Source: Arthrobacter sp.
GTDB lineage: Bacteria > Actinomycetota > Actinomycetes > Actinomycetales > Micrococcaceae
Direction: 5' to 3'
DNA length: 27,774 nt
NCBI GenBank assembly: GCA_025464925.1
Contig: JAODMS010000029.1
Coordinates: 1 to 27,774, forward strand
The translations under genes and the position numbers were made by a program. The notes below the pieces were generated by a model. The model saw nothing but the letters and a program-made list of their open reading frames with translations. It searched no databases and was not told where the DNA came from. This document shows positions 15,205-23,026 of the stretch, in pieces. The number at the start of each line of letters is the position of its first letter. Position 1 is the first letter of the stretch.

Positions 15205-15599
15205 GGACTGCTCTCCTTGGGTGGCTTCTCGTCGGCACTCCGTTGGGTTCAACCCTAAACGCTTTCCCGACTCCTTGGATACCCTTTTCCCCCGGCCACA
15301 GGGGCCGCGGCCCCCGCCGGCAGGGTGGCCGCACGGTCCCGATACCGGCCCGGAACCGGGTGCCAGGCGCCGTGTGGGGAAAAAGTTTGGTGGGGATACC
15401 GCCCATGCCGCCGTTTCCCAGTAACCGCGCGGCGAAACAACGGAAAGAATTCCGCCGATCGGACCGGATCCGGAGCCGAAACGGCGGATGATACGGCACT
15501 AAAGTCGGAAAATCTACAGATGTCGCGTAAAATCGAAAGCCTGCCCAGAGCGGGGCAGCTACCAGTCGCAAGCAAATGACCTCCACAGGAGCTCCCCAA
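15205..15599. other. 395-bp divergent intergenic region
   Basis: No gene is supported here. It holds a cre-like sequence (15254-15267) on the side of the small minus-strand gene and a perfect 14-bp palindrome GGGGCCGCGGCCCC (15301-15314) nested in GGCCAC/GTGGCC arms (15294-15330). A second repeat, CCCGG-AA-CCGGG, is at 15349-15360. On the transporter side are a possible -10 TAAAAT (15528-15533, no clear -35) and a CTGCCC/GGGCAG hairpin (15541-15558), which would sit at the very 5' end of the transporter mRNA. Confidence 0.5.
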
Positions 15600-17201
15600 A
15601 TGCCCAAAGACCGAAGCGTGACCGACTCTTCAGCAGGCGTGACCAACGCCGGCCGAACTGACCAAGTTGCACCCAAGGGTGCGAGAAAACCAAAGCTGCT
15701 TGCCCGGCGTCGGCTCAAAGAGTCCGACGTAAACGTTGTCGACCAGCCGATGCTCAAGAAAGCACTCGGCGGCACCATCGTTGGAAACACCATGGAATGG
15801 TACGACGTCGGTGTGTTCGGTTATCTGATCACGACGATGGGACCTGTGTTCCTGCCTGAGGCGGACAAGTCCGTCCAGACGCTTTTCCTTCTGGGAACCT
15901 TCGCCGCCACCTTCATTGCCCGCCCGCTGGGCGGAGTCATCTTCGGCTGGCTCGGCGATAAGGTGGGCCGCCAGAAGGTCCTCGCCGCAACGCTGATGCT
16001 GATGGCTGCAAGCACTTTCGCCGTCGGCCTCCTGCCCGGCTACGCGCAGATCGGCATGTGGGCTGCTGCCCTGCTGGTGCTGCTCAAGATCGTCCAGGGC
16101 TTCTCCACCGGCGGCGAGTACGCCGGTGCCACGACTTTCGTAAGCGAATATGCCCCGGACAAGCGCCGCGGCTTCTTTGCCAGCTTCCTGGACATGGGCA
16201 GCTACCTGGGCTTCGCCCTCGGTGCCGCCCTCGTCTCCGTGCTGCAGCTGACCCTGGGTCAGGGCGCCATGGAAGAGTGGGGCTGGAGGATCCCGTTCCT
16301 CATTGCCGGCCCGCTGGGCCTGATCGCGGTCTACTTCCGCAACAAGATCGAGGAGTCCCCCCAGTTCCAGGCCACCCTGGACGCCCAGAAAGACCTCGCC
16401 AAGGATGCGACCGCCTCAGACGCCGCCGCTTCCAAGGGCCCGGTGGGCATCGTCAAGGCCTACTGGCGTTCGCTCATCGTCGCCATGATCCTGGTGGCGG
16501 CCGCGAACACCGCCGGCTACGCCCTGACCTCCTACATGCCGACGTACCTGACCGAATCCAAGGGCTACGACCCCGTCCACGGCACCCTGCTGACGATCCC
16601 CGTGCTCGTCATCATGAGCCTCTGCATTCCGCTGACCGGCAAGCTCTCTGACCGGATCGGCCGCCGCCCCGTGCTGTGGATCGGTGCCCTCAGCACAGTG
16701 GTTCTGGCAGCCCCTGCGTTTATGCTGATCGGCATCGGAGAGATCTGGTCCACCCTGCTGGGGCTCGGCCTGATCGCCTTCCCGGTGACGTTCTACGTGG
16801 CCAACCTCGCCTCGGCCTTGCCGGCACAGTTCCCGACCTCCAGCCGTTATGGCGCCATGGGCATTGCATACAACTTCGCGGTTGCGATCTTCGGCGGAAC
16901 CACGCCATTCATCGTGGCGGCCCTGATTGGGGCCACGGGTGATGACATGATGCCGGCGTACTACCTGATGGCCACTTCGGCGATCGGTGCGGTTGCGATT
17001 TACTTCCTGAAGGAATCCGCCCAGCGGCCCCTCCCGGGCTCCATGCCAAGCGTGGACACCCAGGCCGAAGCCCGCGAGCTCGTTGCTACGCAGGACGAGA
17101 ACCCGCTGATCGACCTTGACGAAATGGACATGCCGCGCACCGCGCCGGCCCAGGATTCCACTCTCGATCCTGACTCCGTAACGGTTCCTGTCCGGGCCTG
17201 A
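15600..17201 (+). CDS. MFS transporter, ProP-like metabolite:H+ symporter
   Basis: A 533-residue, 12-helix major facilitator of the metabolite:H+ symporter type (proline/betaine ProP, alpha-ketoglutarate and shikimate carriers). NTMEWYDVGVFGYL in helix 1 is the group's hallmark. Loop 2-3 has GWLGDKVGRQKVL and the matching loop in the second half has GKLSDRIGRRPVL. QGFSTGGEYAG and EWGWRIPFLIAGPLG are further group motifs. The ATG at 15600 has AGGAG 8 nt upstream; an ATG at 15576 does not. The N-terminus carries about 50 basic residues before helix 1 and the C-terminus an acidic tail of about 54 residues. An osmolyte or organic acid substrate is likely; which one is open. Confidence 0.88.
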   Translation: MPKDRSVTDSSAGVTNAGRTDQVAPKGARKPKLLARRRLKESDVNVVDQPMLKKALGGTIVGNTMEWYDVGVFGYLITTMGPVFLPEADKSVQTLFLLGTFAATFIARPLGGVIFGWLGDKVGRQKVLAATLMLMAASTFAVGLLPGYAQIGMWAAALLVLLKIVQGFSTGGEYAGATTFVSEYAPDKRRGFFASFLDMGSYLGFALGAALVSVLQLTLGQGAMEEWGWRIPFLIAGPLGLIAVYFRNKIEESPQFQATLDAQKDLAKDATASDAAASKGPVGIVKAYWRSLIVAMILVAAANTAGYALTSYMPTYLTESKGYDPVHGTLLTIPVLVIMSLCIPLTGKLSDRIGRRPVLWIGALSTVVLAAPAFMLIGIGEIWSTLLGLGLIAFPVTFYVANLASALPAQFPTSSRYGAMGIAYNFAVAIFGGTTPFIVAALIGATGDDMMPAYYLMATSAIGAVAIYFLKESAQRPLPGSMPSVDTQAEARELVATQDENPLIDLDEMDMPRTAPAQDSTLDPDSVTVPVRA

Positions 17202-17285
17202 GCTTGCCCTTCCGGCAGCACGGTCCGGAGCGTCATGCTCCTGGCCGCCTCATCCCGACTCAGTAGTTCAAGCCCCGCCCCTTGA

Positions 17286-17334
17286 GGCCTGCTCCCCGTG
17301 TTCTCCTCCCAGGAGAAGGGCACGGGGGCAGGCC
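17286..17334 (+). terminator. Long imperfect hairpin after the MFS gene
   Basis: A 21-bp interrupted stem: GGCCTGC (17286) with GCAGGCC, CCCCGTG with CACGGGG, and TTCTCCT with AGGAGAA. Single bulges interrupt it, the loop is CCC, and TTA follows. It lies 84 bp after the stop and 41 bp before the FUSC gene. Confidence 0.55.
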
Positions 17335-17374
17335 TTAGGCGCGCCCGGGGTGCCGGAGGAAATGCCCGACGCAG

Positions 17375-18478
17375 ATGGAAGCCACCTTGCAATCCCTGCT
17401 GCGGCACGTCCGCACCCTACACAGCCTTGCTCCGGCGAACAAGGACTGCCTCGCGGCGCTGCGTGTGGCCATCAGCGTGGCCTGCCCGTCTTTGGTCCTG
17501 CTGGCCATCGGGCGCCCGGGCCTCATCATCTATGCCGTTTGTGGTGCCCTGACCGGCATGTACGGCCGCTCGGAACCGCATCAGCTCCGACTCCGGCACC
17601 AGGCCCAAGCAGCCTTCCTGCTACTCGCCGGCGTGGGGGTAGGCGTCGGCCTCTCGGTCAACCACCTCCACTCGTGGGCGCTGGTGGTCACTGAAACTGT
17701 GCTGGCGTGCGCGGGGTCGCTGTTCGCCGACAAGGTCGGCCTCAAGCCCAACGGCCCCTTCTTCGGCATCCTGGCCCTGGGTGCCTGCGCGTCCATCCCG
17801 ACGGCCGTTCCCTGGCATGCCGCCGTGTTCATCGCAGCCGCTTCCGCCGCTTTCTCGATGGTGATCGGTTTTGGCGGGTGGGTCCGGGCCCGCACCTGGG
17901 AGCGCGGTGCGGGGCGGGATGTTGCTCCGCTGCGTGGTGCGCGCCGCCGGGCGGCGTGGATCCATGCGGCACGGTACGTGGCAGCGGTGGGGGCAGCGGG
18001 ATCCATCGGGGTCCTCAGCGGAAGCGGCCACCCGCATTGGGCCATGGCCGCTGCAGCCGTGCCGCTTGCGGGGGCGGACATGGCCAGCAGCGTCTACCGG
18101 GGAATCCACCGCATCGTCGGCACCCTTGGCGGCCTCGTGGTGGTCGCCCTCATATTGTTCCCGTGGGCCGGGTCGCCGCTGAGGGCTTTCCCCGGGCACG
18201 AGGCAGTCGTCCTGGCCCTGATGGTGATCGTCCTGCAATTCACCACCGAACTGTTCATGACCCGGCACTACGGCCTTGCCATGGTCTCCTTCACACCCGT
18301 GATCCTGCTGATGACGCAGCTCGCCGCGCCGGCTGATCCGCGGATGCTGGTGACGGAGCGCGCCGCCGAGACACTCCTTGGTGCCACCATCGGCATCCTC
18401 GTTGTGGTGCTGATCCGCCGCCGCCGGCGGCACCCCAGCCTGGGCCCGGTTCCCCGGCCCGGACCTTTGACCCCGTAA
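17375..18478 (+). CDS. FUSC-family integral membrane protein
   Basis: A 367-residue membrane protein. Two blocks of hydrophobic helices (about residues 27-170 and 195-345) are separated by a basic cytoplasmic segment around 171-193 (RARTWERGAGRD...RGARRRA). The first block opens with LRVAISVACPSLVLLAIGRPGLIIYAVCGALTGMYG, where the Arg before the helix and GALTGMYG fit the fusaric acid resistance/aromatic acid exporter group. The second block has SVYRGIHRIVGTLGGLVVVALIL, the characteristic YRxxxRxxGTxxG element. Export of aromatic or other organic acids is the usual guess. No efflux partner is adjacent, and there is no good ribosome site before the ATG. Confidence 0.8.
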   Translation: MEATLQSLLRHVRTLHSLAPANKDCLAALRVAISVACPSLVLLAIGRPGLIIYAVCGALTGMYGRSEPHQLRLRHQAQAAFLLLAGVGVGVGLSVNHLHSWALVVTETVLACAGSLFADKVGLKPNGPFFGILALGACASIPTAVPWHAAVFIAAASAAFSMVIGFGGWVRARTWERGAGRDVAPLRGARRRAAWIHAARYVAAVGAAGSIGVLSGSGHPHWAMAAAAVPLAGADMASSVYRGIHRIVGTLGGLVVVALILFPWAGSPLRAFPGHEAVVLALMVIVLQFTTELFMTRHYGLAMVSFTPVILLMTQLAAPADPRMLVTERAAETLLGATIGILVVVLIRRRRRHPSLGPVPRPGPLTP

Positions 18479-18496
18479 TCCAGGCCCCGCTGGAAG

Positions 18497-19279
18497 CTAC
18501 TGGGGCCGGCGCGGCGGGCCCGCGACCAGCCTGGCCGGAAGTATCCGGGCGGCTGCGGCCAGGACCTTGTAGCGCTTGCTCGGGATGGAGACGGCCTTTC
18601 CCCGCGCATTGTCGGCCAGGCCCTCACGGACCACAAGTTCCGCGGCCAGCCACATCCAGGGCGGAGCGACCGATTTATCCATGCCCATGCGGTCGTGGAA
18701 CTCGGTGTGCGTGAAGCCGGGGCAGACCGCCGTCACCTTCACCCCATGCGGGGAGTAGGCAATGTTGGCCCAGCGGGAGAAGTTGAGCAGCCAGGCCTTC
18801 GCGGCCGAGTATGTTTCGCGAGGCAGGAATGCCGCCACGCTGGCCACATTGATGATCCTGCCGGACTGCCGCCGCAGCATGCCCTGCAGCGCCGCATGGG
18901 CGAGCTCCATCGCGGTCTCGACATGCAGCTTGAGATGCCTCTTCTCCTCGGCGATGTCATTTTCCGCGAAGGAACGCAACAGCCCGATCCCCGCGTTGTT
19001 GACAAGGATCTCCACCGGCCGTTCGGGGTCGCTGAGCCGGGCGACGACGGTCGCGACGCCGGCGTCGTCCGCCAGATCCGCGGCGATCACCTCGGCGCGG
19101 ACCCCGTACCGCTTCTCAAGGTCCTCCGCCGTTGCCCGGAGCCGGACAGCATCCCGGGCCACGAGCACCACGTTGTGCCCCTGTTTGGCGAGCTGGCGGG
19201 CAAACTCCGCGCCGATTCCCGCCGTTGCACCGGTGATCAGGGCCGTGGTGTCGCCCGCTTTCGCGGCAAGTGCATTCAT
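18497..19279 (-). CDS. Short-chain dehydrogenase/reductase
   Basis: A 260-residue classical SDR with a complete catalytic set: cofactor loop TGATAGIG (16-23), NNAG (94-97), Ser147 in INVASVAAFLP, Tyr157 and Lys161 in YSAAK. ARD at 41-43 after strand 2 favours NADP(H). The C-terminal VCPGFTHTEFHDRMG is usual for SDR proteins of the DltE/YqjQ type. It is a cytosolic NADPH-dependent oxidoreductase of unknown substrate. Upstream on the same strand is the STAS-like gene, separated by a hairpin. It is convergent with the FUSC gene, with 18 bp between stops. Confidence 0.85.
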   Translation of the reverse strand: MNALAAKAGDTTALITGATAGIGAEFARQLAKQGHNVVLVARDAVRLRATAEDLEKRYGVRAEVIAADLADDAGVATVVARLSDPERPVEILVNNAGIGLLRSFAENDIAEEKRHLKLHVETAMELAHAALQGMLRRQSGRIINVASVAAFLPRETYSAAKAWLLNFSRWANIAYSPHGVKVTAVCPGFTHTEFHDRMGMDKSVAPPWMWLAAELVVREGLADNARGKAVSIPSKRYKVLAAAARILPARLVAGPPRRPQ

Positions 19280-19286
19280 AGCGACA

Positions 19287-19315
19287 GCCTAGCGTTGGTG
19301 GGCGCCACGCTAGGC
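19287..19315 (-). terminator. Hairpin at the end of the STAS-like gene
   Basis: GCCTAGCGT (19287-19295) and its complement (19307-19315) form a 9-bp stem that extends by two GC pairs past a one-base bulge. The right arm includes the TAG stop codon of the STAS-like gene. It would reduce read-through into the SDR gene. Confidence 0.5.
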
Positions 19316-20029
19316 CAGGGCCGGACCCGCAGCCAGTTCGCCTTCCGCAGGGCCGATGGCGTCCGTCAGGTGGCGGTTCTGGATCTCTTCCGTGGCTAGC
19401 TCGTACCAGGTGTGGGCGCCAAAGGACGGGCTGCTGGTATCAAGGTGGCGGTACAAGGCATCGGCCAACTGGCACAGCGCGGTGTCCGAGAGCGCCCGGA
19501 CCGTGGCCGCGGGGTCCAGCGTCCCTTCGAAGTAGTCGGAGAGTTCATATCCGTCGACGGTGTCCGGCTCGGCAGGAGCCGGGCTGGAAGCCTCGCCCAG
19601 ACCGGACTCCAGCCGCCAGTCCTGCCCGGCACTGAGCTCGGCGCCGGCGTGCTGGCCCTGCCTGATCTGCCCGTCGAGGTCCGCGAGGACCTCGCCGTCG
19701 GCACCAACGTGAAGGAGGCAGAGGGGCAGGTCTGCGGGCTCGTCCAGGGAGATACGGAACTGTCCGGTACCACCGGCAGCCCAGGTATCAGGGCCGGCCA
19801 ACGTCCCCGCTTCGGCGATGCGCCGCAGGTCCAGCAGCACCTCCGGGTCCAAATGGGAGGCACCATGGAGGTTGATAGTCACATCCGTCACTGCTCCCAG
19901 CCGGCCGGCCCGCCGCATGATGTGCAGCAGGGCGGGTGAGTCCGACTGGGTAAGGCAACCGGTGACTTCGAGGGTCACATGTCCGGGATCTACTTCCACA
20001 CGGACTAGCACACGCAGTTTGTGGTTCAC
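19310..20029 (-). CDS. STAS-like protein of unknown function
   Basis: A 239-residue soluble protein. Residues 5-85 look like a STAS/anti-sigma antagonist fold: LRVLVRVEVDPGHVTLEVTGCLTQSDSPALLHIMRRAG, then TDVTINLHGASHLDPEVLLDLRRIAEAG. There is no evident phosphorylatable Ser in the usual D-S-S context; the place reads HGASHLDP. The second half has a beta-rich stretch and an acidic helical C-terminus (YELSDYFEGTLDP...LADALYRHLDTSSPSFGAHTWYELATEEIQNRHL). The GTG at 20029 is chosen because GGAGA lies 5 nt upstream. An in-frame start at 20158 lacks a ribosome site and would add 43 uncharacteristic residues. No partner kinase or sigma factor is adjacent. Confidence 0.6.
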   Translation of the reverse strand: MNHKLRVLVRVEVDPGHVTLEVTGCLTQSDSPALLHIMRRAGRLGAVTDVTINLHGASHLDPEVLLDLRRIAEAGTLAGPDTWAAGGTGQFRISLDEPADLPLCLLHVGADGEVLADLDGQIRQGQHAGAELSAGQDWRLESGLGEASSPAPAEPDTVDGYELSDYFEGTLDPAATVRALSDTALCQLADALYRHLDTSSPSFGAHTWYELATEEIQNRHLTDAIGPAEGELAAGPALA

Positions 20030-20097
20030 GGGGTTCTCCAAAAGACACGTCCAAGAGCCAGCTGCATAACTCAAGTAAGACCTTACGATTTTGTTGT

Positions 20098-20113
20098 CCG
20101 GGTCACAACCCGG
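20098..20113 (-). terminator. Small hairpin between the GNAT and STAS-like genes
   Basis: CCGGGT/ACCCGG form a 6-bp stem with loop CACA, about 70 bp after the GNAT stop and 70 bp before the STAS-like start. A weak terminator at best. Confidence 0.3.
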
Positions 20114-20166
20114 GATGCCGTCCCTAACCCCCGCCTCGTGCAGCGAGGAGGAGTCCACGGAGCGCG

Positions 20167-20198
20167 GCCCTCAGGCTCCTTCGCCCTCAGGCTCCTTC
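20167..20198. repeat. 16-bp perfect tandem duplication at the GNAT stop codon
   Basis: GCCCTCAGGCTCCTTC occurs twice in direct succession (20167-20182, 20183-20198). The GNAT stop codon (TGA, minus strand) lies in the right-hand copy, so the left copy lies just after the gene. It looks like a recent slippage event without effect on the protein. Confidence 0.75.
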
Positions 20199-20531
20199 GG
20201 GGGGCTGCTCTGGCCAGTCGACGCACTGGTGGTAGACATCGTGTTTGCGCACGTAGCGGTAAATGAAGGGGCAATGCGGGATGATTCTCTTGCCTGCAGC
20301 CACGACGTCGTCGAGGGCGAAGTGGGCCAGCACTTTGCCGAGCCCCTGGCCCTTGAACTGCTCCGCCGTTTCGGTGTGGATGAAGTCCACATGGCCCGGC
20401 TTGTCGATATAGCGCACCTGGACTGCGAGCTTGCCCCCGACGTGCAGCTCGTAGCGGTGCAGGGCATCGTTCCGGGTTGTGGAGACGTCCGGCCGGAAAG
20501 TGTCTTCGGTGGTTGCCGAGTTCTCCGTCAT
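20187..20531 (-). CDS. Small GNAT acetyltransferase (YjdJ/Gcn5-like)
   Basis: A 114-residue minimal GNAT domain. LHVGGKLAVQVRYIDKPGHVDFIHTETAEQFKGQGLGKVL gives the beta-hairpin, the conserved HTE, and the acetyl-CoA loop GQGLGK (61-66). AAGKRIIPHCPFIYRYVRKHDVY with Cys87 and YRYVRKH completes the short family (PF14542-type), which binds acetyl-CoA but whose acceptor is unknown. The ATG at 20531 gives the proper family length; the frame runs open further upstream but in low-quality sequence. No Shine-Dalgarno sequence is seen before this ATG. It stands alone between divergent and tandem neighbours. Confidence 0.8.
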   Translation of the reverse strand: MTENSATTEDTFRPDVSTTRNDALHRYELHVGGKLAVQVRYIDKPGHVDFIHTETAEQFKGQGLGKVLAHFALDDVVAAGKRIIPHCPFIYRYVRKHDVYHQCVDWPEQPPEGA

Positions 20532-20705
20532 GGTTCGACATTGGCACTTAAAGGCGGGTGTGGCAATGGTGCACCGGAACCGTTCCACGCCGCAATTGCC
20601 GCCGTCCGGGCCAGCACGCGGCAAAGGAGCAGAATGGCGACGGCAAAGCACACCGCCCCGGCCGAGGAGTCCCAGAGCCGGGCCGGTCAGGGCGGGCACC
20701 GGACA

Positions 20706-20735
20706 TTGACACTAGGGGCCTAAGCACCTAGTGCT
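20706..20735 (+). promoter_or_regulatory. Candidate promoter with overlapping palindrome, SGNH gene
   Basis: TTGACA (20706-20711) is a consensus -35; 17 bp on, TAGTGC (20729-20734) is a poor -10. The palindrome AGCAC-CTA-GTGCT (20723-20735) covers the -10 and would suit a repressor. A transcript from here would have a leader of about 25 nt before the GTG at 20765. Confidence 0.4.
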
Positions 20736-20764
20736 GACTGCATTGTTGGGGTATTGCTAGGAGT

Positions 20765-21646
20765 GTGAACGCCGCCAGCTTCTTGGAGGGGGGCGCCGGC
20801 CCTCCTGGCGCCACCGGCCCCGCCTCGGGGCATTGGAGCCGGTATGTCGCTATGGGTGACTCGTTCACTGCAGGCATCGGGGATCCGGATCTCCTCAGCC
20901 CTGGCGGCATTCGGGGCTGGGCGGATCGGGTCGCGGAGGAACTCAGCGGGGGGCGCGACGATTTCGAGTATGCAAACCTCGCCATCAGCGGCCTCGTGCT
21001 GCGTCAGATCCTCGACCAGCAGCTGGTTCCGGCCATCGATCTGAAGCCCGATCTCGTCACGCTCTCAGCCGGCGGAAACGATCTGGTGTTTCACCGCGGC
21101 GATCCGGACCGGATGGCCGTTTCCCTGGACGCCGCTGTGGCAATGCTCCGGGGCACCGGTGCCACGGTCGTGTTGTTCACCGGTCCGGACTGGGGCGAGA
21201 CGCCTTTGTTGGGCCACACCCGCGGAAAGGTCGCCGTCTTCAACGAGAACATCCGCACCATCGCAGCCCGGCATAACGCCGTCATCGCCGACTTGTGGAC
21301 GCTGCGGCGGCTGACGGATCCGCAGATGTGGGACCCAGACCGCCTGCACTTTTCGCCGCTCGGACACCGCACCATAGCCACGATGGTGCTGGACACCCTC
21401 GACGTGCCCCATAGCCTGCTGCCCTTGGAACCCGGAACCATGCGCGCCGGCAGCTGGCGGGACACCAGAGCCGGAGACCTTGCCTGGGTGACGCATTACC
21501 TGGTCCCCTGGATGATGAGCCGCGTCAGGCCACGGGCCGACGATGTGCCCCTGACGGCCAAGCGGCCTGAGCCCGGGCCGGTTCTCTGGTCCCCGGGCTC
21601 CGGCACCACCCCCGCCCCCCTAGTCCGGCCAGAATCCGTCAGCTAG
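20765..21646 (+). CDS. SGNH/GDSL-family hydrolase
   Basis: A 293-residue protein with all SGNH blocks: Ser33 in YVAMGDSFTAGIGD (block I), the Gly of the NLAISG segment (block II), GGND at 103-106 (block III) and Asp192/His195 in DPDRLHFSPLGH (block V). These give the Ser-His-Asp triad and oxyanion hole of a lipase/esterase-type enzyme. There is no signal peptide, so it is probably cytosolic. After the domain (about residue 215) follows a 75-residue Pro/Arg-rich C-terminal extension. The GTG start has AGGAG only one base upstream, so initiation at a later codon, such as the ATG at 20852 just before GDS, is possible but would cut into block I. Confidence 0.83.
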   Translation: MNAASFLEGGAGPPGATGPASGHWSRYVAMGDSFTAGIGDPDLLSPGGIRGWADRVAEELSGGRDDFEYANLAISGLVLRQILDQQLVPAIDLKPDLVTLSAGGNDLVFHRGDPDRMAVSLDAAVAMLRGTGATVVLFTGPDWGETPLLGHTRGKVAVFNENIRTIAARHNAVIADLWTLRRLTDPQMWDPDRLHFSPLGHRTIATMVLDTLDVPHSLLPLEPGTMRAGSWRDTRAGDLAWVTHYLVPWMMSRVRPRADDVPLTAKRPEPGPVLWSPGSGTTPAPLVRPESVS

Positions 21647-21696
21647 TCTGCAGGAACGGCCAAAGCCGGTATCGATGGCGATCACGAGGAGCGAAG

Positions 21697-21906
21697 TTGT
21701 CCAATCACACTTACAGCATTTCTGAAATTGTCGGAACCTCGAACGAAGGCGTCGACGCTGCCGTCCGGAACGGGATTGCCGAGGCCGCGAAGACCTTGCG
21801 GAACCTTGACTGGTTCGAGGTCAAGGAGATCCGCGGCCACCTCGCAAACGGTGAGGTCGCCGATTGGCAAGTGACCATCAAGCTGGGGTTCCGCCTGGAA
21901 CGCTGA
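21697..21906 (+). CDS. Dodecin family flavin-binding protein
   Basis: A 69-residue dodecin. The pattern YSISEIVGTSNEGVDAAVRNGIAEAAKTLRNLDWFEVKEIRGHL...WQVTIKLGFRLE covers the whole family. Trp39 stacks on the isoalloxazine ring in known dodecins, and Gln58 corresponds to the flavin-contacting Gln. Dodecins form hollow dodecamers that store or buffer flavins and protect the cytoplasm from photo-reactive flavin. The start is TTG with a good GAGGAG ribosome site 5 nt upstream. It is 50 bp downstream of the SGNH gene and may share its transcript. Confidence 0.93.
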   Translation: MSNHTYSISEIVGTSNEGVDAAVRNGIAEAAKTLRNLDWFEVKEIRGHLANGEVADWQVTIKLGFRLER

Positions 21907-21914
21907 GGTCCCTC

Positions 21915-21950
21915 TCCGGCGTGCCGTCGCCTGACGGGCAGGCCGCCGGA
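21915..21950 (+). terminator. Imperfect hairpin after the dodecin gene
   Basis: TCCGGC (21915-21920) pairs with GCCGGA (21945-21950), and inside it GCCGTC pairs with GAC-GGC with one bulge. It starts 9 bp after the stop; no T-tract. Confidence 0.4.
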
Positions 21951-22054
21951 CCCGGCGCCATCGCCCGGTAACCCCATTCGGCGGACCGGTTCCCGCCCCG
22001 CCGCCACGTCGCCGGCTTTGGGCATCCAAGCTAAAGAAAACGAGGAAAAATTCC

Positions 22055-23026
22055 TTGCAGTACACCCATCTGGGCCGTTCCGGCCTGACAGTCTCCCGCC
22101 TCTGCCTGGGCACCATGAACTTCGGCCCGCAGACCGGGGAGGCGGACGCCCACTCCATTCTGGATTCGGCGCAGGCAGCCGGTATCAATTTCGTCGACAC
22201 CGCCAATGTCTACGGCGGATCGGGCCGCAGGGGCTGGACGGAAGAGATCCTGGGCCGCTGGTTCGCCAAGGGCGGCGAGCGCCGTGAACGTACCGTGCTC
22301 GCCACCAAGTGCTACGGCACCATGACAGACCGTCCCAACGAGTCCAAGCTGTCCGCGCTGAACATCCGCAGGGCGCTGGATGCCAGCCTGAAGCGGCTGC
22401 AGACGGACTACATCGACCTCTACCAGTTCCACCACGTGGACCGGAACACCCCCTGGGACGAAATCTGGCAGGCAATCGACGTTGCGGTCCAGCAGGGCAA
22501 GATCCTGTACTCCGGCAGCAGCAACTTTGCCGGCTGGCATATTGCCCACGCCCAGGAAGCTGCCGCGCGCCGCCACACCAACGGCCTGGTCAGCGAACAG
22601 TCCATCTACAACCTGCTGACCCGACAGGTGGAACTGGAAGTCATACCGGCCGCACAACAGTATGGGCTGGGGCTCATCCCGTGGTCGCCGCTGCACGGGG
22701 GCCTGCTGGGCGGCGTGCTGAAGAAGGAGCGCAACGGCGTCCGCCGCGCCGAGGGGCGCGCCCTCGAAACCCTTAAGACGCACCGGGAACAGATCCGGCG
22801 GTACGAGGACTTTGCCGACGAGCTGGGCCAGGAACCGGGGGACGTGGCCCTCGCCTGGCTGCTGCACCAGCCGGCCGTGACCGCGCCGATCGTCGGTCCG
22901 CGCACCCAGGACCAGCTCAACTCCGCCCTCCGGGCCCTCGACGTGGAACTCGACGCCGATGCGCTCAAGCGCCTCGACGAGATTTTTCCAGGGCACCGGA
23001 CCGCGCCCGAGGACTACGCCTGGTGA
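22055..23026 (+). CDS. Aldo/keto reductase
   Basis: A 323-residue TIM-barrel oxidoreductase. The catalytic tetrad is visible: Asp48 (INFVDTANVYG), Tyr53, Lys85 (VLATKCYG) and His126 (DLYQFHHVD). GLTVSRLCLGTMNFG at the N-terminus, SGSSNFAGWHIAHA and TAPIVGPRTQDQL near the C-terminus are typical for the AKR group related to YghZ/voltage-gated channel beta-subunits and bacterial sugar dehydrogenases. It reduces aldehydes or ketones with NADPH; the substrate is unknown. The TTG start has GAGGAA about 9 nt upstream. Its stop overlaps the next gene's start by 4 bp, so the two products probably act together. Confidence 0.9.
   Translation: MQYTHLGRSGLTVSRLCLGTMNFGPQTGEADAHSILDSAQAAGINFVDTANVYGGSGRRGWTEEILGRWFAKGGERRERTVLATKCYGTMTDRPNESKLSALNIRRALDASLKRLQTDYIDLYQFHHVDRNTPWDEIWQAIDVAVQQGKILYSGSSNFAGWHIAHAQEAAARRHTNGLVSEQSIYNLLTRQVELEVIPAAQQYGLGLIPWSPLHGGLLGGVLKKERNGVRRAEGRALETLKTHREQIRRYEDFADELGQEPGDVALAWLLHQPAVTAPIVGPRTQDQLNSALRALDVELDADALKRLDEIFPGHRTAPEDYAW

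Noticed and set aside
14744..15491. Plus-strand frames opposite the small minus genes
   Set aside because: Compositions are Pro/Arg/Ser-rich and no ribosome sites are seen, whereas the minus-strand frames have strong ones.
20075..20086. GTAAG-AC-CTTAC inverted repeat as an operator
   Set aside because: Only 5-bp arms and no second copy in the window; it lies upstream of the STAS-like gene but without a recognisable promoter.
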